64,000 nt of DNA, from NCBI GenBank assembly GCA_965247075.1, contig CBDFGK010000002.1, positions 1,302,001 to 1,366,000 of the forward strand, in the 5' to 3' direction. The notes beneath the pieces were generated by a model. The model saw only the letters and a program-made list of their open reading frames with translations, did no database searches and was not told where the DNA came from. Below are positions 52,085 to 60,109 of this stretch, in pieces. Within the stretch, counting starts at the first letter, position 1, and each line of letters opens with the position of its first letter. Source of the stretch: CBDFGK01 sp965247075. GTDB taxonomy: Bacteria > Pseudomonadota > Gammaproteobacteria > Pseudomonadales > Halieaceae. The translations under genes were made by a program, and so were the position numbers.

Positions 52085-53447
52085 TGTTAGCAACAAATAG
52101 AAATGTCCGGTTTTAGAACACATGAGTTGTCCGCTTTTGGCGATGTCGGGAAACCTTGTTGAGGTGCCCGTTATTGATGGCGCAGCGGACATCAGGCAGC
52201 CACCGGTAAGTCAGTCTGGATGAGCTGGCCGGCCGCGTCATAACAGGCCAGTTTTCGGGGACCGTGCCACAAAGACAGGGCGCCGCCGGTGTGCCGTAAC
52301 ACCTTCACTTTAGCTTTGATGTAGTGGTAACGGTGGCGGTCTGCCGGTATCTGCAGGGTCCGGCCCTCGAACTCAATGCAGTTGTCCTTGCGTACCCGGC
52401 GCTCGTAGTGTTCGCAGAAAATGTTGTCCAACTGCGCTCCCTCCGGCACCGGCACAAAGGCTGAGCCAACTTCCCGCGGCGGTTGCTCAAACTCTTCGTT
52501 GAAGGCGGGCAAATACACCTGCTGGAGATACTCATTGGCGGCAGCCATATCGGTGATGCCAGCGGCGGCCAGTTCTTTGACCAAGCGGTTCTGGTGGGTG
52601 CTAAAGGCCCGCTCGGAGCGCCCTCGGGCTTGCGGCGAGTAGGCCGCGATCATCTCCACGCCCAGTTGCTGCAAGGCGCGCCGGAACTGCGTCGAGTTGC
52701 CCTTGTCCACCTTGCCGCCGGCCGTCGGCGTGTGCCAGTAATGGCTGCCCCGGTCGGTATACAGCGAGCAAAACAAGCCCTCGGCCTCAACCACCTCACG
52801 TACCCCCTGGAAACTGCTCCGGGTGCCTTCCTGGTCACAGAAGAACATGGAGTAATGCCGGCTGGTGGCATCATCCATGGTGACTATCAAATCCCAGGTC
52901 TGTCCCGGCACCCAGGCATGGGTGCTACCATCCTGGTGCAGCAATACGCCCGGCACCGGTGCTCGTTCACGCCGCTTGCGATGTTGCCCGCGGCCCGCGG
53001 CCTTCGTCACCGCTCCGGCAGCCTGCAAGGACTTGCGCACCCAGTTGTAGCTACGCCCACCGCCGCCGCGCCGATACCAGGCGTAGTAGTGCTTGACACT
53101 CCAGCCATCATGCCGGCTCCGGTACCGATCCACCATGCGCATAACCTCATCGACCGGGGCCCGCCGGTGCGATACCTGAGACAGCCGCTTGTCGATCAAC
53201 CCATCCAGGCCTTCTTCCTCGTAACGATCAATGTAACGACGAAAGGTGCGCTCACACACACCCAGCAACTGCGCCGCTTCCTCTTGGCTCAAACGACCCT
53301 CCGTCCAGCTCCCGTATGCCTCTTCAAATCTCATCCGTCGTATCTCCTGTAACACTTCTGTCCGCCTCATAAACCACTCTCCTCAAGAGTTGGCATAAAC
53401 CGGACAGATTATGTGTTTTAACAGCGGACAGTCTATGTGTTCCTAAC
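52085..53447 (-). mobile_element. ISNCY (IS1202-like) insertion sequence (about 1.36 kb)
   Basis: Imperfect inverted ends: left GTTAGCAACAAATAGA and right, in reverse, GTTAGGAACACATAGA. Internal TGTCCG repeats lie near both ends. A single transposase gene is inside. The flanking 18-bp duplication sets the borders. Confidence 0.87.
52192..53370 (-). CDS. ISNCY-family transposase
   Basis: A 392-residue transposase starting MRRTEVLQEIRRMRFEEAYG, a well-known opening of ISNCY-group proteins. Residues about 25-60 are a helix-turn-helix (LSQEEAAQLLGVCERTFRRYIDRYEEEGL), and an rve-type catalytic core follows: LLHQDGSTHAWVPGQTWDLI (first Asp), FCSLYTDRGSHY (second) and YSPQARGRSERAFSTHQNRL (Glu). 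Intact. Confidence 0.93.
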   Translation of the reverse strand: MRRTEVLQEIRRMRFEEAYGSWTEGRLSQEEAAQLLGVCERTFRRYIDRYEEEGLDGLIDKRLSQVSHRRAPVDEVMRMVDRYRSRHDGWSVKHYYAWYRRGGGGRSYNWVRKSLQAAGAVTKAAGRGQHRKRRERAPVPGVLLHQDGSTHAWVPGQTWDLIVTMDDATSRHYSMFFCDQEGTRSSFQGVREVVEAEGLFCSLYTDRGSHYWHTPTAGGKVDKGNSTQFRRALQQLGVEMIAAYSPQARGRSERAFSTHQNRLVKELAAAGITDMAAANEYLQQVYLPAFNEEFEQPPREVGSAFVPVPEGAQLDNIFCEHYERRVRKDNCIEFEGRTLQIPADRHRYHYIKAKVKVLRHTGGALSLWHGPRKLACYDAAGQLIQTDLPVAA

Positions 53448-54347
53448 ACCGCTGGCCAGAACCCCCAGGCTATTGCCGATTAACACGACCATCCCCAGGT
53501 ACAGACCTACCTCGCGCATGGATAGCGCATACTTGCGCAAAAAATATGCCGGCGCCCAGTTCATCAGCGCAAAGAGGCTCAGGGAGAGCAAGCCGAAGCC
53601 GATATAGTGAGACGCAAAGGCCCTGCGATGTCCACCGATATACGCCAGCACATCCTTGAAACTGTAGCCCTGACTGGCACCCGCCGCCACGCCCTTGCGT
53701 TCAGGATCACGCACCGTAAAGAAAAACAGCAGTGCCACCAGGATGCCAGGCAGGCCCACCATAAAGAAGGTCATCTGCCAGGGTTTGACCACGCCGATTA
53801 CAGGGAAGGTTTGACTACCCCATTGCTCTACCAGTGAAATCGCGGTGCCACCAATAATGAAGGCCAGGCCACCGCCAAGGAAAGAGCCACTGGAATACAC
53901 CCCCAGCGCCAGCCCCAGTTTTGACTTGGGGAAGGAGTCGGTGATCATGGAATAGGCAGCCGGTGACAGAGCAGCTTCACCCACGCCCACCGCCATCCTC
54001 GACAGAAACAACTGAGTAAAGTTCTTGGCCATGCCGCAGATGACAGTAGCCAGGCTCCAGACAAATATACCCACTGAAATAATCACCGGCCTGGAGCGGG
54101 AGTCTGCCATTCGCGCGATGGGAATACCGGCGATCGCGTAAAGAATGGCAAACGCCAAGCCGTGCAAAAGGCTGAACTGAGTATCGGAAATCTGCAGGTC
54201 GGCGCGAATCGGCTCAATCAGCAGGGTAATCACCTGCCGATCAATAAAAGAAAAGATATAGGCCAGCATGCACAATGACACGATGTACCAGGGGTAGGCC
54301 AGGGAGCCGGTCGACTCCTCATCCATACCCAGCGTTTGCTCCATGGC

Positions 54348-55982
54348 TCAATGACTCCTCAGGGTTTCGCTCATCAGGGTAAAGGCCTCGGAGGCATCCC
54401 AAGGGTCTATGTGCACTTCTATTAAAAACGGACCGGGGCCAGTATGTTGATCAGCCACGGCCAGCGCCGCCTCCAACTCTCCTTCCGTATGGACCTCCAC
54501 GCCGATTCCACCAAAGGCGGCCGGCAACCGGTAGTAACGCCAATCGGCGATGTCGTTGAAAGGACCATCGTGAATCAATCGCTCCGCCGTGTAACCCTTG
54601 TTGTTGACCACGAAGACTATGGCCGGGCAATCATAGCGGGCCATGCTGCTCAACTCCTGGGCAGACATCTGGAATGAACCATCCCCCTCCAGGGCGATGA
54701 CCCGCTGCCTGGGTTCGGCTGCCATGCAGGCGCCAAAGGCAGCGCCAAATCCCATGCCAATGGAGGCCCAGTAGCAGGACGCCAGGTAAGTGACACCCGC
54801 GGGGAACTGCAACTGCGTGCTGTTAATGGCGCAACCGGCATCGGCAGCCACAATATCGCCAGCCCTGATAAAGTGGGCCATGCGATCGTAAAATCGTTTG
54901 TTGGTCAGAGGCGCATCGGGTACCGCCTCGAAGGACTGCTCGGTCCGGTGGGAAAATTGCTGCCGCGGGGCGGCGGCATCGGCCGCGCCGACAGGCAGCG
55001 CTTCCAGCAGACCATCTATCAGATCAGACAGCGGCACATCGGTGTAGGTGCGTGCCGCACTGCTCACTTGCTGATCGAGTGCTACTACCACCTGGTCCGC
55101 AGACAAGTTGGCGGTAAATCCACCGAGATTGAAATCAGACAGAACCACGCCCAGAAACAACACCGTATCGGCGGCCTCCAGATAATCTCGAACCTCTGCC
55201 AGGCTACCCGCTCCCTGGTAAGCGCCGATACACTGCGGGTGCTGTTCCAAATAATCCGCCTTGCCAATAAACATGGACGCTGCCGGCAGGCCAGTTTTTT
55301 CCAGCAGTTGCAGGACCTTGTCTTGCAGGCCTTCACGATGCACCTCGTGACCGGGAACAATCACCGTACGCTGGCCTTTCTGCACGCGCACCAGTATATC
55401 GCTGATCGCCGCTGCCAATTCTGTGTCATCGCGCAGGGGGGCGGCCGGATGGAAGGTGGCAGGCGACTCGCAGGGATGAACCTGGATATCAGAGGGTATT
55501 TCAAGAAATACCGGTTTGTTCTGTGACAGGCAGACCCGCAGGGCCTCATCGATCTGGGCCGTGGCCTGTTCAGGGTCATTGAGCAGTGCCGAGTATGCGG
55601 TGATCTGCGCGAATATCTTCAGGGAGGCATCGTATTTACCAGGCAAGGTATGGTGTAGCACCGGTTGGTTTTCGTAGGCTTCAACAGTCGGCCCGCCGGA
55701 AATCACCAGCAGGGGTACACTCTCTGCATAGGCACCGGCCACCGCATTGACGATACTGAAAGAACCCGGACCATAGGTGACCGCTGCCGCCCCCAGTCCT
55801 TTCAGGCGGGCATAACCGTCGGCGGCATAGCCGGCATTGAGTTCATTACAGGTCGCAATATGTTCGACATCGCTGTGCACCATGGCCTGGAAAAACGGCA
55901 GGATGAAATCCCCCGGTATACCGAACACGTGGTCCACACCCAGCGCCTTTACCCGCGCCAGCAAATACTTCGAGATATTCAC
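54348..55982 (-). CDS. ThDP-dependent 2-oxo acid decarboxylase (pyruvate/indolepyruvate type)
   Basis: A 544-residue enzyme. ATCNELNAGYAADGYAR carries the catalytic Glu that activates ThDP. LHHTLPGKYDA has the His-His pair typical of pyruvate, indolepyruvate and phenylpyruvate decarboxylases. The ThDP/Mg motif starts at GDGSFQMSAQELSSMARYD and ends at NNKGYT (GDG...N). The family converts a 2-oxo acid to an aldehyde and CO2; with the aldehyde dehydrogenase next door the product would be oxidised to the acid. GTG start with GGAG nearby, 4 bp after that gene. Which 2-oxo acid is used cannot be read; an aromatic one is inferred. Confidence 0.9.
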   Translation of the reverse strand: MNISKYLLARVKALGVDHVFGIPGDFILPFFQAMVHSDVEHIATCNELNAGYAADGYARLKGLGAAAVTYGPGSFSIVNAVAGAYAESVPLLVISGGPTVEAYENQPVLHHTLPGKYDASLKIFAQITAYSALLNDPEQATAQIDEALRVCLSQNKPVFLEIPSDIQVHPCESPATFHPAAPLRDDTELAAAISDILVRVQKGQRTVIVPGHEVHREGLQDKVLQLLEKTGLPAASMFIGKADYLEQHPQCIGAYQGAGSLAEVRDYLEAADTVLFLGVVLSDFNLGGFTANLSADQVVVALDQQVSSAARTYTDVPLSDLIDGLLEALPVGAADAAAPRQQFSHRTEQSFEAVPDAPLTNKRFYDRMAHFIRAGDIVAADAGCAINSTQLQFPAGVTYLASCYWASIGMGFGAAFGACMAAEPRQRVIALEGDGSFQMSAQELSSMARYDCPAIVFVVNNKGYTAERLIHDGPFNDIADWRYYRLPAAFGGIGVEVHTEGELEAALAVADQHTGPGPFLIEVHIDPWDASEAFTLMSETLRSH

Positions 55983-55986
55983 AGCG

Positions 55987-57441
55987 CTATGCTCCGAAGT
56001 GTTTTAAACGCATGGTGATCCACTTCCACTCGGTGAGAATATCCAGGTCGGCCTCGGTGCCTTCACGACCGAAGCCGCTCAGCCCCTGGCCACCAAAGGG
56101 TGGGTTGGGTTCGTCCTGGATGGTGGGGCGGTTGATATGCACCGCACCGGATTCCGCCCGCAGGGCGATATCCATGGCGGTATCGATATCCTGGGTAAAA
56201 ATGGAAAAGCTCAGGCCGTAGACCGTGTCGTTGGCTCGTTCAAGCGCTTCATCCACCGTATCGAATACATACAGAGAGGTGACCGGGCCAAAGGTCTCAT
56301 TGCGGCACACTTCCATCTCCTCGGTGACACCCCAGAGCACGGTGGGCCGGCATCGATTGCCATCCCACTCACCACCGGCAAGTATTTCGACACCCTTACT
56401 CTTGGCATCACTGATATGGCGACGTACCCGCTCCCGCTGGCGCTCGCTGATAATAGGTCCCACCGCAGTTTCCATATTGCGCAGGTCCCCCATGGCTCCC
56501 CGGGCCATACCCCCGGCGGCGCCAATAAATTTCGCCTTGAAGGCTTCGGCAATGCCGCGCTGCAGGAAGATACGACTGGAGGCCATGCAAGCCTGTCCCT
56601 GGAAGAAGAAAGTGCTCATGGCCGCAGCCTCTACCGCCGCATCCAGGTCGGCGTCATCCAGCACGATCAGTGGGCTCTTGCCACCCAACTCGAGGGTTAC
56701 CGGCTTGAGATCCTTGGCCGCCAATTCCGCCACATGGGTACCTACCCGCGGCGAGCCGCAGAAGGTAATACTCTTGACCTGTTTGTGGGTGGTTAGCACA
56801 TCGCCAATTTCAAAAGGATCACCAGTCACCACGTTGAACAGCCCTGCCGGAACCCCGGCCTCGTGCAGGGTCTGGGCAAAACGCAGGGATACCTGGGCAG
56901 AAAATTCCGAGGGCAACAATACCACGGCATTGCCGCAGGCCAGGGGCATGCCGCCCTGCTTGCTGGCCTTCAGCAAGGGTACATTGAACGGTGAGATGGC
57001 CGCCACCACCCCCACCGGCTCACGGATCGCCATGCTGTATACCCCGGGATAATCCGAGGGCACCACATCGCCGCGCAGGTTGCGGGGCACCCCGGCAGAG
57101 GCACGTAAGGCACTGATACAGTAACTCACTTCAAACTCAGCCTTGCCCAGCGGAGAACCTACCTCGTCAATCAGTATGTCCACATACTCCTGAAAATCCC
57201 GCTCCACCAGGGAAGCGGCATTCATAAACCAAACCTCTCTGTCTTTTGCCAACAGGTGCCGGTTGGCTTTGAAGGCCTCGTGCGCTACCTGTACCGCCTT
57301 GTCCATGTCCTCGGCAGTCGCCGCAGCGACACGGGAATACAGAGAGTCATCCTGCGGGTTCAGATCATCGAAGTGCTCGCCGGAAGACGGCGCAATATGT
57401 TCGCCGCCAATCCACAGTTCAGACTGTTTTACATCACTCAT
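55987..57441 (-). CDS. NAD(P)-dependent aldehyde dehydrogenase (aromatic aldehyde type)
   Basis: A 484-residue ALDH. VTLELGGKSPLIVLDDADLD contains the catalytic Glu, and FFFQGQACMASSRIFL the nucleophilic Cys. SPFNVPLLKASKQGGMPLAC is the cofactor region and ETFGPVTSLYVFDT the conserved C-terminal motif. The FxQGQxCM pattern is common in benzaldehyde, vanillin and salicylaldehyde dehydrogenases. It lies between the dehydrogenase remnant and the ThDP decarboxylase gene in one operon. An AGG-containing ribosome site precedes the ATG. Confidence 0.93.
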   Translation of the reverse strand: MSDVKQSELWIGGEHIAPSSGEHFDDLNPQDDSLYSRVAAATAEDMDKAVQVAHEAFKANRHLLAKDREVWFMNAASLVERDFQEYVDILIDEVGSPLGKAEFEVSYCISALRASAGVPRNLRGDVVPSDYPGVYSMAIREPVGVVAAISPFNVPLLKASKQGGMPLACGNAVVLLPSEFSAQVSLRFAQTLHEAGVPAGLFNVVTGDPFEIGDVLTTHKQVKSITFCGSPRVGTHVAELAAKDLKPVTLELGGKSPLIVLDDADLDAAVEAAAMSTFFFQGQACMASSRIFLQRGIAEAFKAKFIGAAGGMARGAMGDLRNMETAVGPIISERQRERVRRHISDAKSKGVEILAGGEWDGNRCRPTVLWGVTEEMEVCRNETFGPVTSLYVFDTVDEALERANDTVYGLSFSIFTQDIDTAMDIALRAESGAVHINRPTIQDEPNPPFGGQGLSGFGREGTEADLDILTEWKWITMRLKHFGA

Positions 57442-57514
57442 AAAAACCTCGGTTTTTCGTCACTTGGTTATTGATATTCATCGCGTACTCGTGGAACTCA
57501 CCATACCGAACCCC

Positions 57515-57828
57515 CTATTTTGCCTCTGGCAAGAGTGATAAGTGCTGCAACAGTTTTACAAAATCGCCCAGCCGCTCCTGTCTATAGGCATCCACATCGC
57601 GCTCGCTATAGTCATAAAACCCCTGGCCATCGCGAATGCCGTTGCGGTTTTCGCGCATATTTGTCTCGATAATTTTGGGCACGGAAAAGCGCTTGTCATC
57701 CAGTGCGCCGGCCAGGTATTGGGTGGCGTAGTAGACAGTATCGCCACCGCCCCAAAAACAAAGTCGGCACGGCCCATACGGCCAGCACCTGCCACTACAA
57801 TGTTGGTGATATCGGGAGAAGAACTCAC
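57515..57828 (-). pseudogene. 3-hydroxyacyl-CoA dehydrogenase, internal deletion
   Basis: The GTG start overlaps the ubiX stop. The first 21 codons (DITNIVVAGAGRMGR) are the NAD-binding GxGxMG start of this family. The following segment, about 57775-57735, is the deletion scar, after which the reading shifts frame into the family's C-terminus: DTVYYATQYLAGALDDKRF, IIETNMRENRNGIRDGQGFY and DYSERDVDAYRQERLGDFVK. Most of the enzyme, roughly residues 22-220 of about 300, is missing. It would have oxidised a hydroxyacyl-CoA or hydroxy acid in the pathway of the surrounding operon; it is now dead. Confidence 0.85.
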
Positions 57829-58400
57829 TCTTGCGCTCCCTCGGCACCCTGCCAGCGTTTCAGCTTGCCCGTGTCCAGGCCAAACAGGTCCAGTACCCGG
57901 CCGGCGCTGTGGTTAACGATGTCATCCAGGCTTTGTGGCTGGGTATAAAAAGCGGGTAGCGGTGGCGCAATGATTGCTCCCAGTTGTGATGCCTCGTACA
58001 GCAGTTTGCAGTGCCCGGTGTGCAGCGGAGTTTCCCGCGGCATCAGCACCAGCGGTTTGCGCTCTTTAAGGCAAACATCTGCCGCCCGCACCAGCAGGTT
58101 GTCAGCGTAGGAATGGACAATCGCGGACAGGCTTTTCATGGAACAGGGCGCGACAATCATCCCGTCCACGCCAAAGGATCCGCTGGATATACTCGCCGCC
58201 TGGTTGCGATCTGAGTGCAACACATCGGCCAGCTCTTCTACCTGTTTGATCGAATAAGCAGTTTCAAGCTCAATATTGAGGCGGCCATAGCGACTCAACA
58301 CTAGGTGCGTTTCCACCTCGTCAAATGCCTGTAGCATCTCCAGTATGCGAATCCCGTAGATCGCGCCACTGGCACCGCTGATACCGACCACCAAACGCAT
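57825..58400 (-). CDS. ubiX: UbiX/Pad1-type flavin prenyltransferase
   Basis: A 191-residue enzyme that makes prenylated FMN, the cofactor of UbiD decarboxylases. VVGISGASGAIYGIRILEML is the FMN-binding start; APCSMKSLSAIVHSYADNLL and LMPRETPLHTGHCKLLYEAS are the family signatures that bind FMN and dimethylallyl phosphate. The start is set at ATG 58400 because AAGGAGT lies 7 bases before it; an ATG seven codons earlier has no ribosome site. It directly follows the ubiD gene and supplies its cofactor. Confidence 0.94.
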   Translation of the reverse strand: MRLVVGISGASGAIYGIRILEMLQAFDEVETHLVLSRYGRLNIELETAYSIKQVEELADVLHSDRNQAASISSGSFGVDGMIVAPCSMKSLSAIVHSYADNLLVRAADVCLKERKPLVLMPRETPLHTGHCKLLYEASQLGAIIAPPLPAFYTQPQSLDDIVNHSAGRVLDLFGLDTGKLKRWQGAEGAQE

Positions 58401-58426
58401 TTGCTTACTCCTTGAGTTCATATGTG

Positions 58427-59791
58427 TTACTCACTGAATTCATAGTTGGATAAATCCACATCATCCATGGTGGCGCGGGTAAACTTTTCCGGCCGGGGCA
58501 GTGGCACCGTGGCATCGATTCCCAGGCGTGTCCATTTGTCATCCTCAACCATGGGGTTGAGACGGTGACCGATCGCATCCGGTATCAATAACAGGTCGCG
58601 ATCATGGCAGCAGCGGGTTTGCACAGCCCAGTCCACATCCACTGGATTGTATATATCCACGTCCTCATCCACCACGGTCACGGTTTTGACAAAGGCCAAT
58701 GAGACAAACGCGGCCATGATCGCGTTGCGCTGACTGCCCTCGTGTATTTTGTTCATTCTCACCACCAGGTGGTAGGGCACACTGCCGTCGGCGAAGTGCA
58801 CAGCGGTGACCTCCGGAACCATGCTGTGAATCTTGTCGAAAGCACCGGCGCCGGCGATAAGCCCATAGGCATTGCCGACCTCACGACCCGAGAGGATGGA
58901 ATGAAAGATTGGCTGCTCGCGCCGGGTCAGGGCGGTCACTTCCATCACCCACCGTTCATCGCGCTCGGCGTAGTAACCGGTGACCTCTGCGTAGGGGCCC
59001 TCCGGTTCCCTGACTTTTGGCAAAATACGGCCTTCTATTACAAACTGCGCACTGGCAATGGCCTCCACGCCAACGGTCTGTGCCTCGATCAGTTCAATGG
59101 GCGCGCCGTGCATCTGGCTGGCGATACCCAGTTCATCCGCATCAATGGGCGCGGCCGAAGCAGGTACCGCACCCGCCATAAGAACCGGGTAGTCCACACC
59201 ATTGTTGACGGTGATCTCCAGCGCCTCGCCCCTGGCCTCGGCGCGTTTATAATAATCCATCACGTGGCCCAGCTCTTCCAGCAAGAGCGTAAAGCGATTT
59301 TTGCCTGTGACCATCATGCGATGAACGGAGAGGTTCCTGACCCCCGTGTCCGGATCCTTGACGATCACCACGCTGGAGGTGAGATAAGGGCCGCCATCGC
59401 CAGTGGCGTGATGGGGTATCGGCAGGGTACCGAGATCAATGTCAGTCTCGATCACCTCGTTGGCCGGCCCGGCTTTCAGGATGACCGGTTCCACAGGATT
59501 CTTTTGCCAGGCCCTGATCTCATCGGTCAAGACAAAGGGCAACCGGTCGGAATCACAATCAAACACCGTCGCCATAAGGTCGCGATTCCAATACAGACCG
59601 ATGAGTACCGGGTAATTACTACCCCTGACATTCTCGAACAGAATCGCCTTGCCGCCCTCGAAGCGTTTGGCAATAGCTGCCAGTTCCAGGTGTGAGTCCA
59701 CTGCGGAGGTAACCCGCAGCAACAGTTGTTTGGATTCCAGGAAGTCTATGTAAGACTGTAGGTCTGTGCGGTTTCTGGCGGCCAAATCCAT
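58427..59791 (-). CDS. ubiD: UbiD-family prFMN-dependent decarboxylase
   Basis: A 454-residue member of the UbiD family, which reversibly decarboxylates aromatic or alpha,beta-unsaturated acids using prenylated FMN. Typical stretches are AILFENVRGSNYPVLIGLYW, LPIPHHATGDGGPYLTSSVV, and the prFMN/Mn region SVHRMMVTGKNRFTLLLEE. The E-x-P-Y active-site loop reads EPEGPYAEVTGYY, and TALTRREQPIFHSILSG closes the active site. It is shorter than E. coli UbiD (497 aa) and its operon (ALDH, ThDP decarboxylase, carrier) points to catabolism, not ubiquinone synthesis. It is the first gene of its operon, with an AGGGGCG ribosome site. Substrate unknown. Confidence 0.92.
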   Translation of the reverse strand: MDLAARNRTDLQSYIDFLESKQLLLRVTSAVDSHLELAAIAKRFEGGKAILFENVRGSNYPVLIGLYWNRDLMATVFDCDSDRLPFVLTDEIRAWQKNPVEPVILKAGPANEVIETDIDLGTLPIPHHATGDGGPYLTSSVVIVKDPDTGVRNLSVHRMMVTGKNRFTLLLEELGHVMDYYKRAEARGEALEITVNNGVDYPVLMAGAVPASAAPIDADELGIASQMHGAPIELIEAQTVGVEAIASAQFVIEGRILPKVREPEGPYAEVTGYYAERDERWVMEVTALTRREQPIFHSILSGREVGNAYGLIAGAGAFDKIHSMVPEVTAVHFADGSVPYHLVVRMNKIHEGSQRNAIMAAFVSLAFVKTVTVVDEDVDIYNPVDVDWAVQTRCCHDRDLLLIPDAIGHRLNPMVEDDKWTRLGIDATVPLPRPEKFTRATMDDVDLSNYEFSE

Positions 59792-60109
59792 TATTATCGC
59801 CCCTTGTTTCCTTAAAAGTTGGTGATATTGAATATCGATCCCAGCGTGTTCGATATGCCAATACAGCAGCGATTTTGGGCTAAGCGGACTTTTAAATAGT
59901 TTTTTTGCGTTTCACTTGACCAGGCACGCAGAACATTTTGACTGTGAGGGCGCCGCCTCACCCAAACGCCGTCAATTACGCTGTTTACCTTTTACCGCAG
60001 CAGTTTTTCAATAGTGGCCGCACGGAAAAGGCAAATAATAGCCCAGATACAACGAGAGCTTGCAACACAGCAACCATAACCATAGAAAAAACAAGCACGA
60101 GGGACGTCA
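59792..60109. other. Divergent control region between ubiD and the TonB receptor
   Basis: About 320 bp separating the two divergent transcripts. It is AT-rich near the middle (TTTAAATAGTTTTTTT at about 59892). It must hold both promoters and probably the binding site of the AraC-type regulator encoded further on, but I could not pick an unambiguous operator. An open frame running through it from 59938 into the receptor gene is regarded as non-coding because the signal peptide starts at 60110. Confidence 0.5.

Larger units (their letters stand above)
52067..53465. repeat. 18-bp target-site duplication around the ISNCY element
   Basis: ACCGCTGGCCAGAACCCC is present at 52067-52084 and at 53448-53465. 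Such a long duplication is in keeping with the IS1202-like group of ISNCY elements. Confidence 0.9.
51629..54344 (-). pseudogene. MFS transporter (spinster-like), split by ISNCY element
   Basis: The N-terminal 299 codons are 54344 to 53448 and the C-terminal 146 codons (with stop) are 52066 to 51629. Joining them across the ISNCY element, with one copy of the 18-bp duplication, restores a 444-residue carrier with 12 likely membrane segments (GVLASG joins WLTDYF). IFSFIDRQVITLLIEPIRAD is the motif of spinster-type MFS carriers. The gene starts 3 bp after the ThDP decarboxylase gene and was the last gene of the ubiD operon, presumably moving the substrate or product. As it stands the carrier lacks its last four or so helices. 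Confidence 0.88.

Noticed and set aside
53607..53837. Small plus-strand frame opposite the MFS gene
   Set aside because: Low-complexity antisense of membrane helices with no start signal.
59938..60109. N-terminal extension of the TonB receptor frame
   Set aside because: The signal peptide begins at 60110 with a good ribosome site; the extension has no export signal and lies in the divergent control region.
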